Part shown: piece after piece, positions 26,538-35,262 of the stretch | How the letters are laid out: each line of letters begins with the position of its first letter | Numbering within the stretch: the first letter of the stretch is position 1 | Assembly: GCA_934292725.1 (NCBI GenBank) | Contig: CAKQXY010000001.1 | Location: 120,214 to 184,213, forward strand | DNA: 64,000 bases | Direction: 5' to 3' | From: an uncultured Lachnospiraceae bacterium | GTDB lineage: Bacteria > Bacillota > Clostridia > Lachnospirales > Lachnospiraceae | Translations under genes and position numbers: made by a program | The notes under the pieces: generated by a model | The model's input: the letters and a program-made list of their open reading frames with translations, nothing else | Databases searched by the model: none | What the model was told of the DNA's origin: nothing

Positions 26538-27100
26538 AAAAGATCAATATGTCCTGCCAGTGCATCCTCTAATTCCTTACTTGAAATACCGATATAGCGC
26601 TGCGTAATAGCTGCAGAACTGTGCTGCAAAAGCTGCTGTACAAGAATGATATTATAATTATTGTTTACATAAATTTCCGTTGCAAAAAACTTACGAAAAC
26701 TGTGAGTACCAATGTTTGGATATCCAAGTTCAGATGTCACTTTTGCAAGGTATTTTTGTATAGTACGTTCAGTAATCGGGAAAACAATCTGATCTGTTTT
26801 TATGTCGTGATCAATACAGTATACTCTCAGATACTGGTATATCGGTTGTGGGACTGTAAATACACGCTTCTTCTGCGTTTTTTCCTCTGTAATATCAAGG
26901 CGATATCGTCCACCATCCAACACAATATCCTGCAGTCTAAGCTTTAGAATATCTCCAATTCTAAGTCCAAGATTTGCTTCTAGGACAAGCGCTGTTGCAA
27001 TCCTATCATTTGCCCTAAAAGTCTTGCCTCCTTTTCTCATCGCTTCAATCAAGTTTTCATATTGCTCCTTGGTTAGAGCAAGTGATTTCTTATTTGCCAT
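26534..27100 (-). CDS. Tyrosine recombinase, catalytic domain only
   Basis: A 188-residue site-specific recombinase. All catalytic residues are present: R47 in NLGLRIGDIL, a Lys in TEEKTQKKR (74 or 77), H133 and R136 in GTHSFRKFFA, H160 in LLQHSSAAIT and the nucleophile Y169 in QRYIGI. It lacks the N-terminal core-binding domain of XerC/XerD and phage integrases and matches the size of FimB/FimE-type inverting recombinases. The start at 27100 is taken because AGGAG abuts the ATG at 27112; spacing is 12 nt. It is divergent from a coiled-coil protein gene, with a dif-like palindrome between. No phage genes are nearby. Confidence 0.88.
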   Translation of the reverse strand: MANKKSLALTKEQYENLIEAMRKGGKTFRANDRIATALVLEANLGLRIGDILKLRLQDIVLDGGRYRLDITEEKTQKKRVFTVPQPIYQYLRVYCIDHDIKTDQIVFPITERTIQKYLAKVTSELGYPNIGTHSFRKFFATEIYVNNNYNIILVQQLLQHSSAAITQRYIGISSKELEDALAGHIDLL

Positions 27101-27258
27101 TCTGTAATACATCTCCTATTTTCTAATAAAATTCTTATTCTGTTTAAAGTACTTTTTAGTATAAAAGTTCGTATAACAGTAAAATATAGTTCGTTTATTT
27201 GTTAACACGACTATTATATCCCATTTTCCATCTAAAATCAAGCTAATTCCGCACAAAA

Positions 27259-27286
27259 AGTACGTATAATATTCATTATACGTACT
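27259..27286. other. dif-shaped 28-bp inverted repeat
   Basis: Arms AGTACGTATAA (27259-27269) and TTATACGTACT (27276-27286) flank a 6-bp centre TATTCA: the 11-6-11 layout of Xer recombination sites, including the ATAA-N6-TTAT core found in dif. A related half site AGTTCGTATAA occurs at 27166-27176, again followed by six bases and an AT-rich stretch. It may be the target of the adjacent tyrosine recombinase, or an operator for the divergent gene's product. Confidence 0.55.
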
Positions 27287-27314
27287 CTATTTAAATATAA
27301 ATGTAAACGTGTAC

Positions 27315-27343
27315 TTTACAAAGTAAACATTCTGTATTACAAT
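27315..27343 (+). promoter_or_regulatory. Promoter of the coiled-coil protein gene
   Basis: TTTACA at 27315-27320 and TACAAT at 27338-27343, spacer 17 bp, ending 31 bp before the start codon. The dif-like palindrome ends 28 bp upstream of the -35 box. Confidence 0.7.
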
Positions 27344-27374
27344 AGAAATATAGATTAAAAACAGGAGGCTTATC

Positions 27375-28319
27375 ATGACTGGAATTAAATCATTTCGTAT
27401 CTCTGATGAGACAAAGGAACGCTTAGAATTACTATCAGCTTCAATCGGAGGCAATAAGGATCGTGTATTTAATACACTGATGGATACCTATTCGCTTGAA
27501 CAGGAAAAGGCGACAGTGGCTGCATCTGATCAAGAAAAAAATGTGGAAACATTCGAGCAGTATGCAAATACACTTGTTCGTCTTTATTTGGAGGCCTTAC
27601 GTGCCGTATCATCATCTGATGATCGAATCCGTGGAGAATTTCATAATCAGCTTGAAGAAAATGCCAAGACAATAAAAGAACTTAGAAACCAGCGTGATCG
27701 CATGGTAAATGAACTTACACTTGAAAAGACAAATGCACAAAAAGAAGCTGCCGAATTTCAGGCTAAAAATAAAGAATTGACAGCTGCAATAGAACGGTTG
27801 GAAAAGTCACTGGCTGCTGCTAACGAACAGGTTGATGCAAAGCAGGCAATGAATGAGGTACTGCTTTCTCAGGTAAAGCAGACTGAAAAAGAGAAAGAAG
27901 ATTATAACCAGATGGCAGCAAGCTTCCATGAGCTTGAAAAGCAACTGGAAGATGAAAAGACTTCTGCCAGAAAAGAAAAACAAGCATTTGAAGAAGAATT
28001 ACGCAAAGCTATTTCTGAAAAAGAGAAAGCTGCTTATGAGGCTGAGTTATTAAAAAAAGAAGAAATACATAAAGCAAAAGAAACAATCCGAAAGGAAAAA
28101 GATGAAGAAATTGCTGCCCTGCAAAAGCAGCTCTTTGATATGCAGACCAGACAGCTTTCTGATAAGACTGCACTTCAGGAAGCTAAAACCGCACTGCTGT
28201 CTCTTCGCTTAGAATTATCACAAGCACATCAAAAAGAACTTAATGAAGTGCGTATAGAAAAAGATAAGAAAATTGAGGCACTGCAAAATGAACTGTTAAA
28301 GGCTTTTGATAAAAAATAA
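27375..28319 (+). CDS. Coiled-coil protein with possible ribbon-helix-helix N-terminus
   Basis: A 314-residue protein. Residues 1-40 (SFRISDETKERLELLS and following) look like a short DNA-binding domain of the ribbon-helix-helix kind. From about residue 80 to the end it is a nearly unbroken charged coiled coil rich in Glu, Lys, Gln and Ala. This plan recalls KfrA-type plasmid proteins and nucleoid-binding coiled coils, but I do not recognise the family. AGGAGG lies 7 nt before the ATG. It is divergent from the tyrosine recombinase, and the shared spacer holds inverted and repeated half sites. A role in DNA organisation or in controlling the recombinase is inference. Confidence 0.7.
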   Translation: MTGIKSFRISDETKERLELLSASIGGNKDRVFNTLMDTYSLEQEKATVAASDQEKNVETFEQYANTLVRLYLEALRAVSSSDDRIRGEFHNQLEENAKTIKELRNQRDRMVNELTLEKTNAQKEAAEFQAKNKELTAAIERLEKSLAAANEQVDAKQAMNEVLLSQVKQTEKEKEDYNQMAASFHELEKQLEDEKTSARKEKQAFEEELRKAISEKEKAAYEAELLKKEEIHKAKETIRKEKDEEIAALQKQLFDMQTRQLSDKTALQEAKTALLSLRLELSQAHQKELNEVRIEKDKKIEALQNELLKAFDKK

Positions 28320-28337
28320 AGAACACAATATTTGTAA

Positions 28338-28365
28338 TTGACATTAGAATATAGTTGTCTATAAT
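28338..28365 (+). promoter_or_regulatory. Promoter of the SGNH hydrolase gene
   Basis: TTGACA at 28338-28343 and TATAAT at 28360-28365 with a 16-bp spacer, both boxes matching consensus. Confidence 0.8.
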
Positions 28366-28442
28366 AAAGTTGAATTTACTATTCAAAATGCATAAAAAAT
28401 AATTTTATGCTTATCTGGATAATTACAAGTTGGAGGCTTATT

Positions 28443-29348
28443 ATGAGTACACATGAAGATTTTGAAGATTGCCCACTGCAGAATATAATTCGAGATGGTG
28501 GCATGATGAACATCTTTCGCACGATTGGATGCATTGGAGACAGTCTTGCGAGCGGTGAATTTGAATATTGGGATAATGGTCAAAAAGGCTACTGGGACTT
28601 TTATGAATACTCCTGGGGCAAACAAATTGAGCGCATCACTGGGATTTCAGTAACAAACTTTTCGCGTGGTGGTATGACTGCTTTTCATATGTATCAGGAA
28701 GCAGACAAGCAGGACGGACCAAATGCAGATATTGCACACTTATTTGACCCATTTAATTTAAAACAGGGTTATATCATCGCACTCGGCGTAAATGATTTAA
28801 AAGGTAAAAATAACTTAAATGATCTGTACGAGGGAAATGTCGGTTCGGCAAAAACAGACATCTGCCTTGAAGATTACAATAAGAATGCAAATACGTTTGT
28901 TGGCTGGTACGCAAAGATTATCCAGCGTATCCAGAAGATGCAGCCTCACACCAAATTTTTCTTGGTAACAATGCCAGATGAAGGTACTGGAAACTGGAAA
29001 GAGGAATCACACGCAAAGGCACTTCATGAAATCGCTGATTATTTGAAAAATTGTTATGTAATTGACTTGTATCATGATGCTCCAAAATATGATGAAGAAT
29101 TTCGCAGTAAATATTTCTGCGGTCATATGAATGCAATGGGCTATTTATTAACTGCTCATTATTTCATGACATATATTGACTGGATCATCCGCCACAATGT
29201 ACATGATTTTCGTTTTGTCCAGTTTATCGGAAGCGATAAAATTCCGTTTGCTCTTGGTAAAGAAGCTGCTGAAAAACAACAGCAAGAAAATGATAAAAAG
29301 AATGCTGCAAAAGAAAAAGTTCTTGTGAGTGGTATGTCTAACGACTAA
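28443..29348 (+). CDS. SGNH/GDSL hydrolase family protein
   Basis: A 301-residue protein with the SGNH blocks: GDSLASGEF with nucleophile S34, GG at 76-77 in FSRGGMTAF, GVND with N117, and H228 in CGHMNAMGY. The Asp normally three residues before that His is Phe225, so the catalytic triad is altered. There is no signal peptide, and a charged Lys/Gln-rich tail follows. GGAGG lies 7 nt before the ATG at 28443, which sets the start over the frame opening at 28407. Substrate unknown; such proteins often act as carbohydrate esterases. Ends at a terminator. Confidence 0.8.
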   Translation: MSTHEDFEDCPLQNIIRDGGMMNIFRTIGCIGDSLASGEFEYWDNGQKGYWDFYEYSWGKQIERITGISVTNFSRGGMTAFHMYQEADKQDGPNADIAHLFDPFNLKQGYIIALGVNDLKGKNNLNDLYEGNVGSAKTDICLEDYNKNANTFVGWYAKIIQRIQKMQPHTKFFLVTMPDEGTGNWKEESHAKALHEIADYLKNCYVIDLYHDAPKYDEEFRSKYFCGHMNAMGYLLTAHYFMTYIDWIIRHNVHDFRFVQFIGSDKIPFALGKEAAEKQQQENDKKNAAKEKVLVSGMSND

Positions 29349-29364
29349 TTTTGTATAAACGAAA

Positions 29365-29408
29365 AAGAGGAGAAATATGTGTTGTTTCTCCTCTTCTATT
29401 TTTTTGCT
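29365..29408 (+). terminator. Terminator of the SGNH hydrolase gene
   Basis: Stem AGAGGAGAAA/TTTCTCCTCT with a 9-nt loop, followed by TCTATTTTTTTG. Confidence 0.85.
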
Positions 29409-29470
29409 TTTTGGTGTGTTAAAAATGTTGTTTTGAAGGAGAAGTTCTGGGTGGAAAATTTTATTCTATT

Positions 29471-29494
29471 TAAGTTATGCTACTTTTATGTTAT
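29471..29494. repeat. 24-nt direct repeat, copy 1
   Basis: TAAGTTATGCTACTTTTATG followed by TTAT. Copy 2 at 30325-30348 differs at one base. The two copies bracket the DIP1984-family gene and its flanks. Confidence 0.7.
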
Positions 29495-29499
29495 TTTTA

Positions 29500-29549
29500 C
29501 AAAAAAATAAGCTGCGACATCTTATAATAATTCGATGTCACAGCTTATT
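29500..29549 (-). terminator. Minus-strand hairpin terminator
   Basis: On the minus strand AATAAGCTGTGACATC pairs with GATGTCGCAGCTTATT and is followed by a run of seven T. It is 263 nt downstream of the DIP1984-family gene, whose transcript it may end. Confidence 0.75.
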
Positions 29550-29811
29550 ATCACAAAAATTAGATTCGATAAAGCCCCTCTCCCGCCCTCGCTGTGTGTT
29601 AATATCTGGTAGTAACGATAAAGAATTTCTATGCGCATGTAACGATGCTGGAGATTACAATGATTTTATACTGCTCTCCCTCACATGTTTTTCCTCTCTA
29701 TTTTCTATATGTTTTTGCTGCTTTGTACTCTGCAGCTGAGCTGATATTCACTCACACAGTTACCGCTATCTTATCTTATTTTTTGCTGTTTCTAATTACC
29801 TTACAATCTTT
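29550..29811. other. Gene-free stretch
   Basis: No convincing gene. Frames are broken by stops on both strands and lack ribosome binding sites. It may be the 3' untranslated part of the DIP1984-family transcript or a decayed sequence. Confidence 0.5.
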
Positions 29812-30270
29812 TCATTCCTCTATCAGATCTGCTGTCCAGTTTGCTGCCTGAATTCGATTATCCAATATTCGATAGTCGCGACTCAAGGCATCTACCTTTT
29901 TTTGCAGTGCCTTCACATCAACTGCTGATAATTGGCGAATTTCATCGCCGCGTGATCTAAAGCACAGATTACTTGCAATTGAAATTGTATTTTGAAAACT
30001 TGCAATACGCAATTTCAAAACATCACGCTTTGCAAGCAGATCTGACAGCAATTCACCGTCTGATACAACTGCCATATTTGTTTTATTAATTACGATAATC
30101 AACTTTTCCAGCTGATTCAGGCATTCATCAAGTTCCTTTAAAAGCTGTTCTGGATCTTCTACTGGCAAAACTCCTTCCTGCATCAATGCATTGCTCGTAA
30201 TACGAGAACGAAGCTGCTCAATTTTTTTATTTAAATCTGCTCTTTCCTGTAATGCTTCTGCAAGCTTCAT
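29812..30270 (-). CDS. DIP1984 family protein
   Basis: A 152-residue soluble helical protein. The opening MKLAEALQERADLNKKIEQL, the central NKTNMAVVSDGELLSDLLAKRD and the C-terminal DNRIQAANWTADLIEE match what I know of the DIP1984 family, a scattered bacterial family of unknown role, some members being called septicolysin-like. GAGGAG precedes the ATG by 7 nt. It stands alone between two 24-nt repeats. Scattered occurrence and the bracketing repeats hint at gain by transfer, which is inference. Confidence 0.85.
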   Translation of the reverse strand: MKLAEALQERADLNKKIEQLRSRITSNALMQEGVLPVEDPEQLLKELDECLNQLEKLIIVINKTNMAVVSDGELLSDLLAKRDVLKLRIASFQNTISIASNLCFRSRGDEIRQLSAVDVKALQKKVDALSRDYRILDNRIQAANWTADLIEE

Positions 30271-30324
30271 GTCTTTCTCCTCTCTTATACGCTATCCTAT
30301 TATGGTAGTATTTTTCTTGTTTTA

Positions 30325-30348
30325 TAAGTTATGCTACTTTTGTGTTAT
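30325..30348. repeat. 24-nt direct repeat, copy 2
   Basis: TAAGTTATGCTACTTTTGTG followed by TTAT; 23 of 24 bases equal copy 1 at 29471-29494. It lies in the leader of the DIP1984-family gene, so it could also be a regulator site or promoter part. Confidence 0.7.
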
Positions 30349-30384
30349 ATTGTTTGTTATGATATCTTTTTGGAGCCAATTTTA

Positions 30385-31404
30385 TTAGCGCTGCAAGTTT
30401 ATATCATTTGATTTCATAACACGAATAATATCTTCTTCTGTTACAATATTAAAATCATGTTGAATCATCAGCTTCAATACACTGGCTGCAATTGAAAAAT
30501 CAATCGTATACTGTGGATTTTCTTTCTTTTTCAGCATATGAATCAATGCTGCTGCAAATGCATCTCCTGCTCCTACCGCTTCTAAACTATGTACACGATG
30601 TACTGGCGTCTCATAAAACTGATCACCGATCAGATAAATGGCCATCCAATCTCCATCTTCAACTGTATGCATACTGCGAAGCACACTTGCTACTGCTTTG
30701 CAATTTGGAAACTGTCTTCTAATTTCCTGCATTCCCTCTCGATATGTATCAATTTGTTCAATTCCTCTTGACATATCTCCATCAAATGCATGAATTCCAA
30801 GAGAAGCTTCAAAATCTTCATCATTTGCAATGCAAAGTGTTACATATGGCATAAGTTCTCGCATAACGCGCTGTGCTGTATTTTTATCCCACATCTTAGC
30901 ACGATAATTTAAATCACAGACTACCTCGATTCCCTTTCTTTTGCAGCAGCGAAGTGCATTCAAAACTGTTTCCTTGACGCTCTCACTGACTGCCGGCGTT
31001 ACTCCAGAGAAAAAGAAAATATCAGTATCTTCCAGAATTTGATCCCAGTCATATTCGTCTGGCTTTGAACAGGCAAATGCACTGTCAGCGCGGTCATACA
31101 CCACATTTGTAGGACGAATATTATTTCCCTTTTCAAAATAGTAAATGCCAAGACGTTTTCCGCCCCTTAAAATATGAGTGGTATCCGTTCCATAACGGCG
31201 AAGCTCATTTAATGCCGCCTGACCAACTGGATTATCGGGAAGCTTCGTAACCAATGCTGCTTCTTCTTTTAACATGGCAAGTCCCGCTGCCACATTTGCC
31301 TCTGCCCCACCATAACTTGCTTCAAAATTCTGTGCCTGCACAATACGAAGATATTCAGGTGTCTTAAGGCGCAGCATGATTTCTCCAAACGTTACCGCTT
31401 TCAT
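30385..31404 (-). CDS. 2-dehydro-3-deoxygluconokinase-type sugar kinase
   Basis: A 339-residue PfkB kinase. GEIMLRLKTPEYLRIVQA at the N-terminus, YGGAEANVAAGLA and AVGAGDAFAAALIH near the C-terminus match KdgK enzymes that phosphorylate 2-keto-3-deoxygluconate in uronate breakdown. AAGGAG lies 7 nt before the ATG. No aldolase gene is next to it in this window, so the substrate rests on sequence alone; other PfkB sugars are possible. Confidence 0.85.
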   Translation of the reverse strand: MKAVTFGEIMLRLKTPEYLRIVQAQNFEASYGGAEANVAAGLAMLKEEAALVTKLPDNPVGQAALNELRRYGTDTTHILRGGKRLGIYYFEKGNNIRPTNVVYDRADSAFACSKPDEYDWDQILEDTDIFFFSGVTPAVSESVKETVLNALRCCKRKGIEVVCDLNYRAKMWDKNTAQRVMRELMPYVTLCIANDEDFEASLGIHAFDGDMSRGIEQIDTYREGMQEIRRQFPNCKAVASVLRSMHTVEDGDWMAIYLIGDQFYETPVHRVHSLEAVGAGDAFAAALIHMLKKKENPQYTIDFSIAASVLKLMIQHDFNIVTEEDIIRVMKSNDINLQR

Positions 31405-31462
31405 TATAAAATCTCCTTCTAATCTTCATTTTGTATAAGTATACCACCTATCTGATTGTTTT

Positions 31463-33568
31463 TCAACACAAGAAAAATTGCTTTAACACTTTCTTCTCAT
31501 GTATCTCTGCATTCTTATACCGCAGCTTTACAAATTTGATTACCATTTCTGGTGCATCTGCAAAATAATTTCGCACCTCTAACTCATGCAAAACCAAAAC
31601 AATTGGATTTCTCGCCAAATTTATAAGATCCATATATGTGCTTGGACTTTTTTCTTTTCTAAAAATTTCGTAGATCAGAAAGCTCTCTGCTTCCGAATCT
31701 GGGATTGCTATGCCATCACGCAAGTTCCTGCGTACTTCTTCTTGCTTTGTCTCTGTCCAACTACTCTGCTCATCCCCCATCAAGGTATTCAGTTCTTCCA
31801 ACTCCTGCCGTGTCTTTTGAGGTATCTTCAAAATGTAGAAATAGCCGTATGTGCCATCAATTTCTTTTGACGTCAGTATTTCTGAATCAAGCATCTCTGT
31901 TACCATGTCTGAAACCTCATCTGCACTGTATAAGCTGTAGAATCCATGCCCACGTGATTCAAGAACATTGGCATTTAAGGTCACTTTGGTACCGCGCATT
32001 AACTGCACCACTGCATTTTGTGTAATATAATCTTCATTTTTGGAAACACACTCAAAAATATCGCGTGCAAGATAAGAATCCAGATACAAATGATACTGCT
32101 TTTTAAGCTCATTTTTCCGTTCTTCTTTGGTGGCTGCTGCCAATATCTTAATCTGTTTCACATTCCTTTGCAGTGTCTTTTTCCACTCGGGAACAGATTG
32201 CTGATAAGGGGCAGTCTCATACAGATAGGAAAATGCTGGAATACCATTCATATGGAAGGTAAGCTTTGTATCCCCATCTAAGATTCCCACATTCTTTGAT
32301 TTGCATTTAATGCGTCCCAATCCGGAAAATGCTTCAATGGCATGTTGTCTGCAGCGTTCACGGAGCTTAGTATTCTTTAATAACTGGTACTTTTTAAATT
32401 GTTCCGATGCCGTATACTTCGAACCCTTTCCGTTAACCGTAATGCTGCCGGCTTCATTTGCAAAAATTACTTTCTGCTGCCCAATATACAGTTTTCCATC
32501 AACAGCCTTCTCCATTCCTTCACTAAAGCCATCCAGCCATGAAATAGCCCAGCTGTTGTATTCCTTTACCTTGTCCTCCAACTCACGCTTGTATGATACT
32601 TGACTTGTGGATGGTACTAATGGAATGCCTTCTTCTACTTCCTGTTCCAGTTTTATTACAAACTTTTTTAGTTTTGCTTTAATCGCAGCATCCCAATCGA
32701 CGTGAATCAAATCCCATATACTATCGTTCTGCTCTGTAATCGTTAGATATGATTTTATCCATGTCGGATTTTGGAAAAAAGATGCAATGGACTTGTCGGA
32801 AAAAGTATCACAAATAAACTTCATTCCTAGGTGTGAGACTGTGATATCTACTCTTTTGTCTTCATATTTGTTGCAATGCAAGGTTCCCTCAAATTTGGCA
32901 TTGTTCCTGCACAGCTGGCTTAAATACGAATTCACGCATTCCTGCCCCTTTCTTTCAATCTCTTCCCAGTGATCTTGAATCAAGTCTTTCATTTTTTGGC
33001 GCTGCCTGGCTGCTTGCTCTTTGCGGATGTCTTCAATTATTTCATCAGTCAGCTCTAAAAGATAAGACTGTACTTCATCTATGTCCGTACACAATCCCAA
33101 TCGTGTACAATCTATCTTCCTTTCTAACACAGCCGGTAGTTCATCTGCATTCAACCATATATTATAAATTTCTTTTTTCTTTCCAATATTTTCAACATCC
33201 AATTGGAATTTCCAATCCGGTTTACCTAATTTTTGGCGAATATGCTCCCGAAGCTGTGGCAAGATCTGTGCTTCGACCTCAGAAGCAGAAAGCCATTGTC
33301 TCCATTTGTTTCTCTGTGCGTAATCCTTCTGCAACAATACTGATTCCAAAAGATCTTGTTTCGTCAAGATCGTCTGCACCTGCAAAGCCCACAAAAGCTT
33401 TACATTTCCAGCTTTTGAGATGCCGGCCTCTGCTTTTTTGTTGTGCTCAATAAATTCTGGCATCTGTGTGATTGTCTGGTACAGTGACGGATATTTTTTT
33501 GCAAATGATTCGTCTACATTGATCCATTTTTCTGGCGTTCTCATATTGCTTTTCTGGCGATCTGCCAT
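31463..33568 (-). CDS. Large uncharacterised protein, third gene of a MoxR-vWA operon
   Basis: About 701 residues, soluble, no signal peptide or membrane helix. I do not recognise any domain. The first half is mostly helical and charged (for example EIIEDIRKEQAARQRQK); the middle has strand-like stretches such as KLYIGQQKVIFANEAGSITV; the C-terminal third has SYLARDIFECVSKNEDY and EEVRRNLRDGIAIPDSE. It follows the vWA gene by about 30-45 bp, so the three genes form one transcript. In known MoxR-vWA systems the third protein is a target or effector, which is only inference here. AGGAGG directly abuts the ATG at 33583, so the ATG at 33568 is equally likely; I use the latter. Confidence 0.75.
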   Translation of the reverse strand: MADRQKSNMRTPEKWINVDESFAKKYPSLYQTITQMPEFIEHNKKAEAGISKAGNVKLLWALQVQTILTKQDLLESVLLQKDYAQRNKWRQWLSASEVEAQILPQLREHIRQKLGKPDWKFQLDVENIGKKKEIYNIWLNADELPAVLERKIDCTRLGLCTDIDEVQSYLLELTDEIIEDIRKEQAARQRQKMKDLIQDHWEEIERKGQECVNSYLSQLCRNNAKFEGTLHCNKYEDKRVDITVSHLGMKFICDTFSDKSIASFFQNPTWIKSYLTITEQNDSIWDLIHVDWDAAIKAKLKKFVIKLEQEVEEGIPLVPSTSQVSYKRELEDKVKEYNSWAISWLDGFSEGMEKAVDGKLYIGQQKVIFANEAGSITVNGKGSKYTASEQFKKYQLLKNTKLRERCRQHAIEAFSGLGRIKCKSKNVGILDGDTKLTFHMNGIPAFSYLYETAPYQQSVPEWKKTLQRNVKQIKILAAATKEERKNELKKQYHLYLDSYLARDIFECVSKNEDYITQNAVVQLMRGTKVTLNANVLESRGHGFYSLYSADEVSDMVTEMLDSEILTSKEIDGTYGYFYILKIPQKTRQELEELNTLMGDEQSSWTETKQEEVRRNLRDGIAIPDSEAESFLIYEIFRKEKSPSTYMDLINLARNPIVLVLHELEVRNYFADAPEMVIKFVKLRYKNAEIHEKKVLKQFFLC

Positions 33569-33612
33569 CCTGCAGACCGCCATCCTCCTTTCTTCTCTTA
33601 TTGACCAGGCAA

Positions 33613-35250
33613 TTACTTCATTTCAGAAAGAAAGCCTAACAACTGTCGGATATTCCTTATCTCATACATTGCTGCATAGTGTCCATATACAGAGGCAATG
33701 GAATCGCCCTGATCCCACTTTTTACGATCATCCGTATTTAACCAATACGCACATTTCGCCTTTCGGCAGATGTTTTTTATATAATCCACTCCTGCATCGT
33801 TTTTGTTGTTTCTTGCATCACCGATAAAGATGATCATGCTATCCTTGCTTATGCGGTTGCGGTACTCTTTCCACATACTCCGCAGTGGGCGCTCATAGTT
33901 GGAATACTGCCCGCTGCGCGGAATCATCGTAAGAATCTGTTTTGCAGCATTATCAACATCTTCCGTATCGTACACCCTGGATATATCATACAGAGAATTG
34001 ACAAAGGCAAATGCACTGCATCCTCGTGGAAAGACCTCTTTCAAAAGCCCTATGAAGGTGAGCATCATCTCCGAAGCATCCTTGCAGGAACCGGACACGT
34101 CCAAAATGAGAACCAGATCGGCCTTGCTGCGCCGTGGCTGCTTGTATATAAGGTTGATGGGCTGTCCACAGGTGCGAATAGACTCTCGCATTGTCTCCTC
34201 CAGATTCAGAGACAATCGCCTTTTGCTGTTAATATTTCTGGTCATACGCGTCTTAAATGCCAGAAGATTCTGGCGCAGGTATTCGCGCATTTGATTTTTT
34301 TCTGCTTCTGTCAGCTTTTTAAACGGCTTCTCGCTAAGTCTCACAAACTCTGCATTCATTGTTTGTATGCTTCCGCCGCCGATGAAATCTGCACGATGGA
34401 TCACGGAAGACGGCTTAATCGTTAGCGAATCGTTGGAACTATCCATGCCTCTTTTCATTTGTTCAAAGGCACGATCCAGTTCTCTGCACGTGTCCTCATA
34501 GCGTCGCTGTTCATCCTTCATTTGACGCTGCAGCTTTTTGATTTGCTGGTCCGTTTCTTCTTGTGCCTGACTGATTGCAGACTCCAACTCAGCCTTATTC
34601 TTTTGCCTTTTTGTGATAGCAGAACTTAGTTCCTTACTGATATCCATCATTGCGTCTGCCTGTTCCAAATCTCCATCGTATAGACTTTTTTCTGCCTGCT
34701 TCATCAATGTCTGATATAAGCAATCAGCCTGTTTCTCATCCCATGACAGCTCACCTAAAAGCAATTTTTTAGCTTGCTCGATCTGCTTTTGCGACTTTGT
34801 TTTTGTTTCCGACAATTTCTTTAATTGTGTCTGTGCTTTTCGGCTTACCTTTGGTTTCGGCTCGTTCTCCTGTGCTTTTTGCATTACATCCTTTCGAATC
34901 TGCTCTTTTTGTTTTTTCAAATTCTCCAGCTGTTTTTGAGCGTCAGACACAAATAAGTCCAGTTCTTTTCGTTTCTCCTGCTTCTCTTTTTCCTTTTGTT
35001 TCTCCCTTTGCGGGATTGTTTTTTTGATCAGAAACTCTCGAAACAACTCTTTCATCTTTGCTACCTGCTCGCCTGTCTTTGCCAGGCAGACAGAAAGTGC
35101 GGCCAACATTTCATCTTCCTCTGTGATATCCATACCGGCTGCTTCCACTGATCTTAGCAGATGTGCAAGTGCACTCTCGGGAACCACAAATTTATGATCT
35201 TGAAGAAAAACCGCAAATTCCGAAAGAAAATCAAGAATATCTTTTTGCAT
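33613..35250 (-). CDS. Coiled-coil protein with C-terminal CoxE-like vWA domain
   Basis: A 545-residue protein. Residues 1-75 are a small helical domain, then a long Lys/Glu/Gln-rich coiled coil to about residue 275. The last 170 residues are a von Willebrand A domain with an intact MIDAS start (LILDVSGSCKD, Asp near 384) and the later IIFIGDARNN and WLNTDDRKKW segments of CoxE-like vWA proteins. GGAGGAG lies 4 nt before the ATG. It lies 12 bp after the MoxR ATPase stop. Such pairs remodel or load metals into client proteins; the client is unknown here. Confidence 0.88.
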   Translation of the reverse strand: MQKDILDFLSEFAVFLQDHKFVVPESALAHLLRSVEAAGMDITEEDEMLAALSVCLAKTGEQVAKMKELFREFLIKKTIPQREKQKEKEKQEKRKELDLFVSDAQKQLENLKKQKEQIRKDVMQKAQENEPKPKVSRKAQTQLKKLSETKTKSQKQIEQAKKLLLGELSWDEKQADCLYQTLMKQAEKSLYDGDLEQADAMMDISKELSSAITKRQKNKAELESAISQAQEETDQQIKKLQRQMKDEQRRYEDTCRELDRAFEQMKRGMDSSNDSLTIKPSSVIHRADFIGGGSIQTMNAEFVRLSEKPFKKLTEAEKNQMREYLRQNLLAFKTRMTRNINSKRRLSLNLEETMRESIRTCGQPINLIYKQPRRSKADLVLILDVSGSCKDASEMMLTFIGLLKEVFPRGCSAFAFVNSLYDISRVYDTEDVDNAAKQILTMIPRSGQYSNYERPLRSMWKEYRNRISKDSMIIFIGDARNNKNDAGVDYIKNICRKAKCAYWLNTDDRKKWDQGDSIASVYGHYAAMYEIRNIRQLLGFLSEMK

Positions 35251-35262
35251 TGCACTCCTCCA

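Noticed and set aside
26534..28319. Prophage or integrative element marked by the tyrosine recombinase
   Set aside because: No structural, packaging, relaxase or replication genes nearby, no tRNA gene or long attachment repeats, and the recombinase lacks the arm- and core-binding domains of phage integrases.
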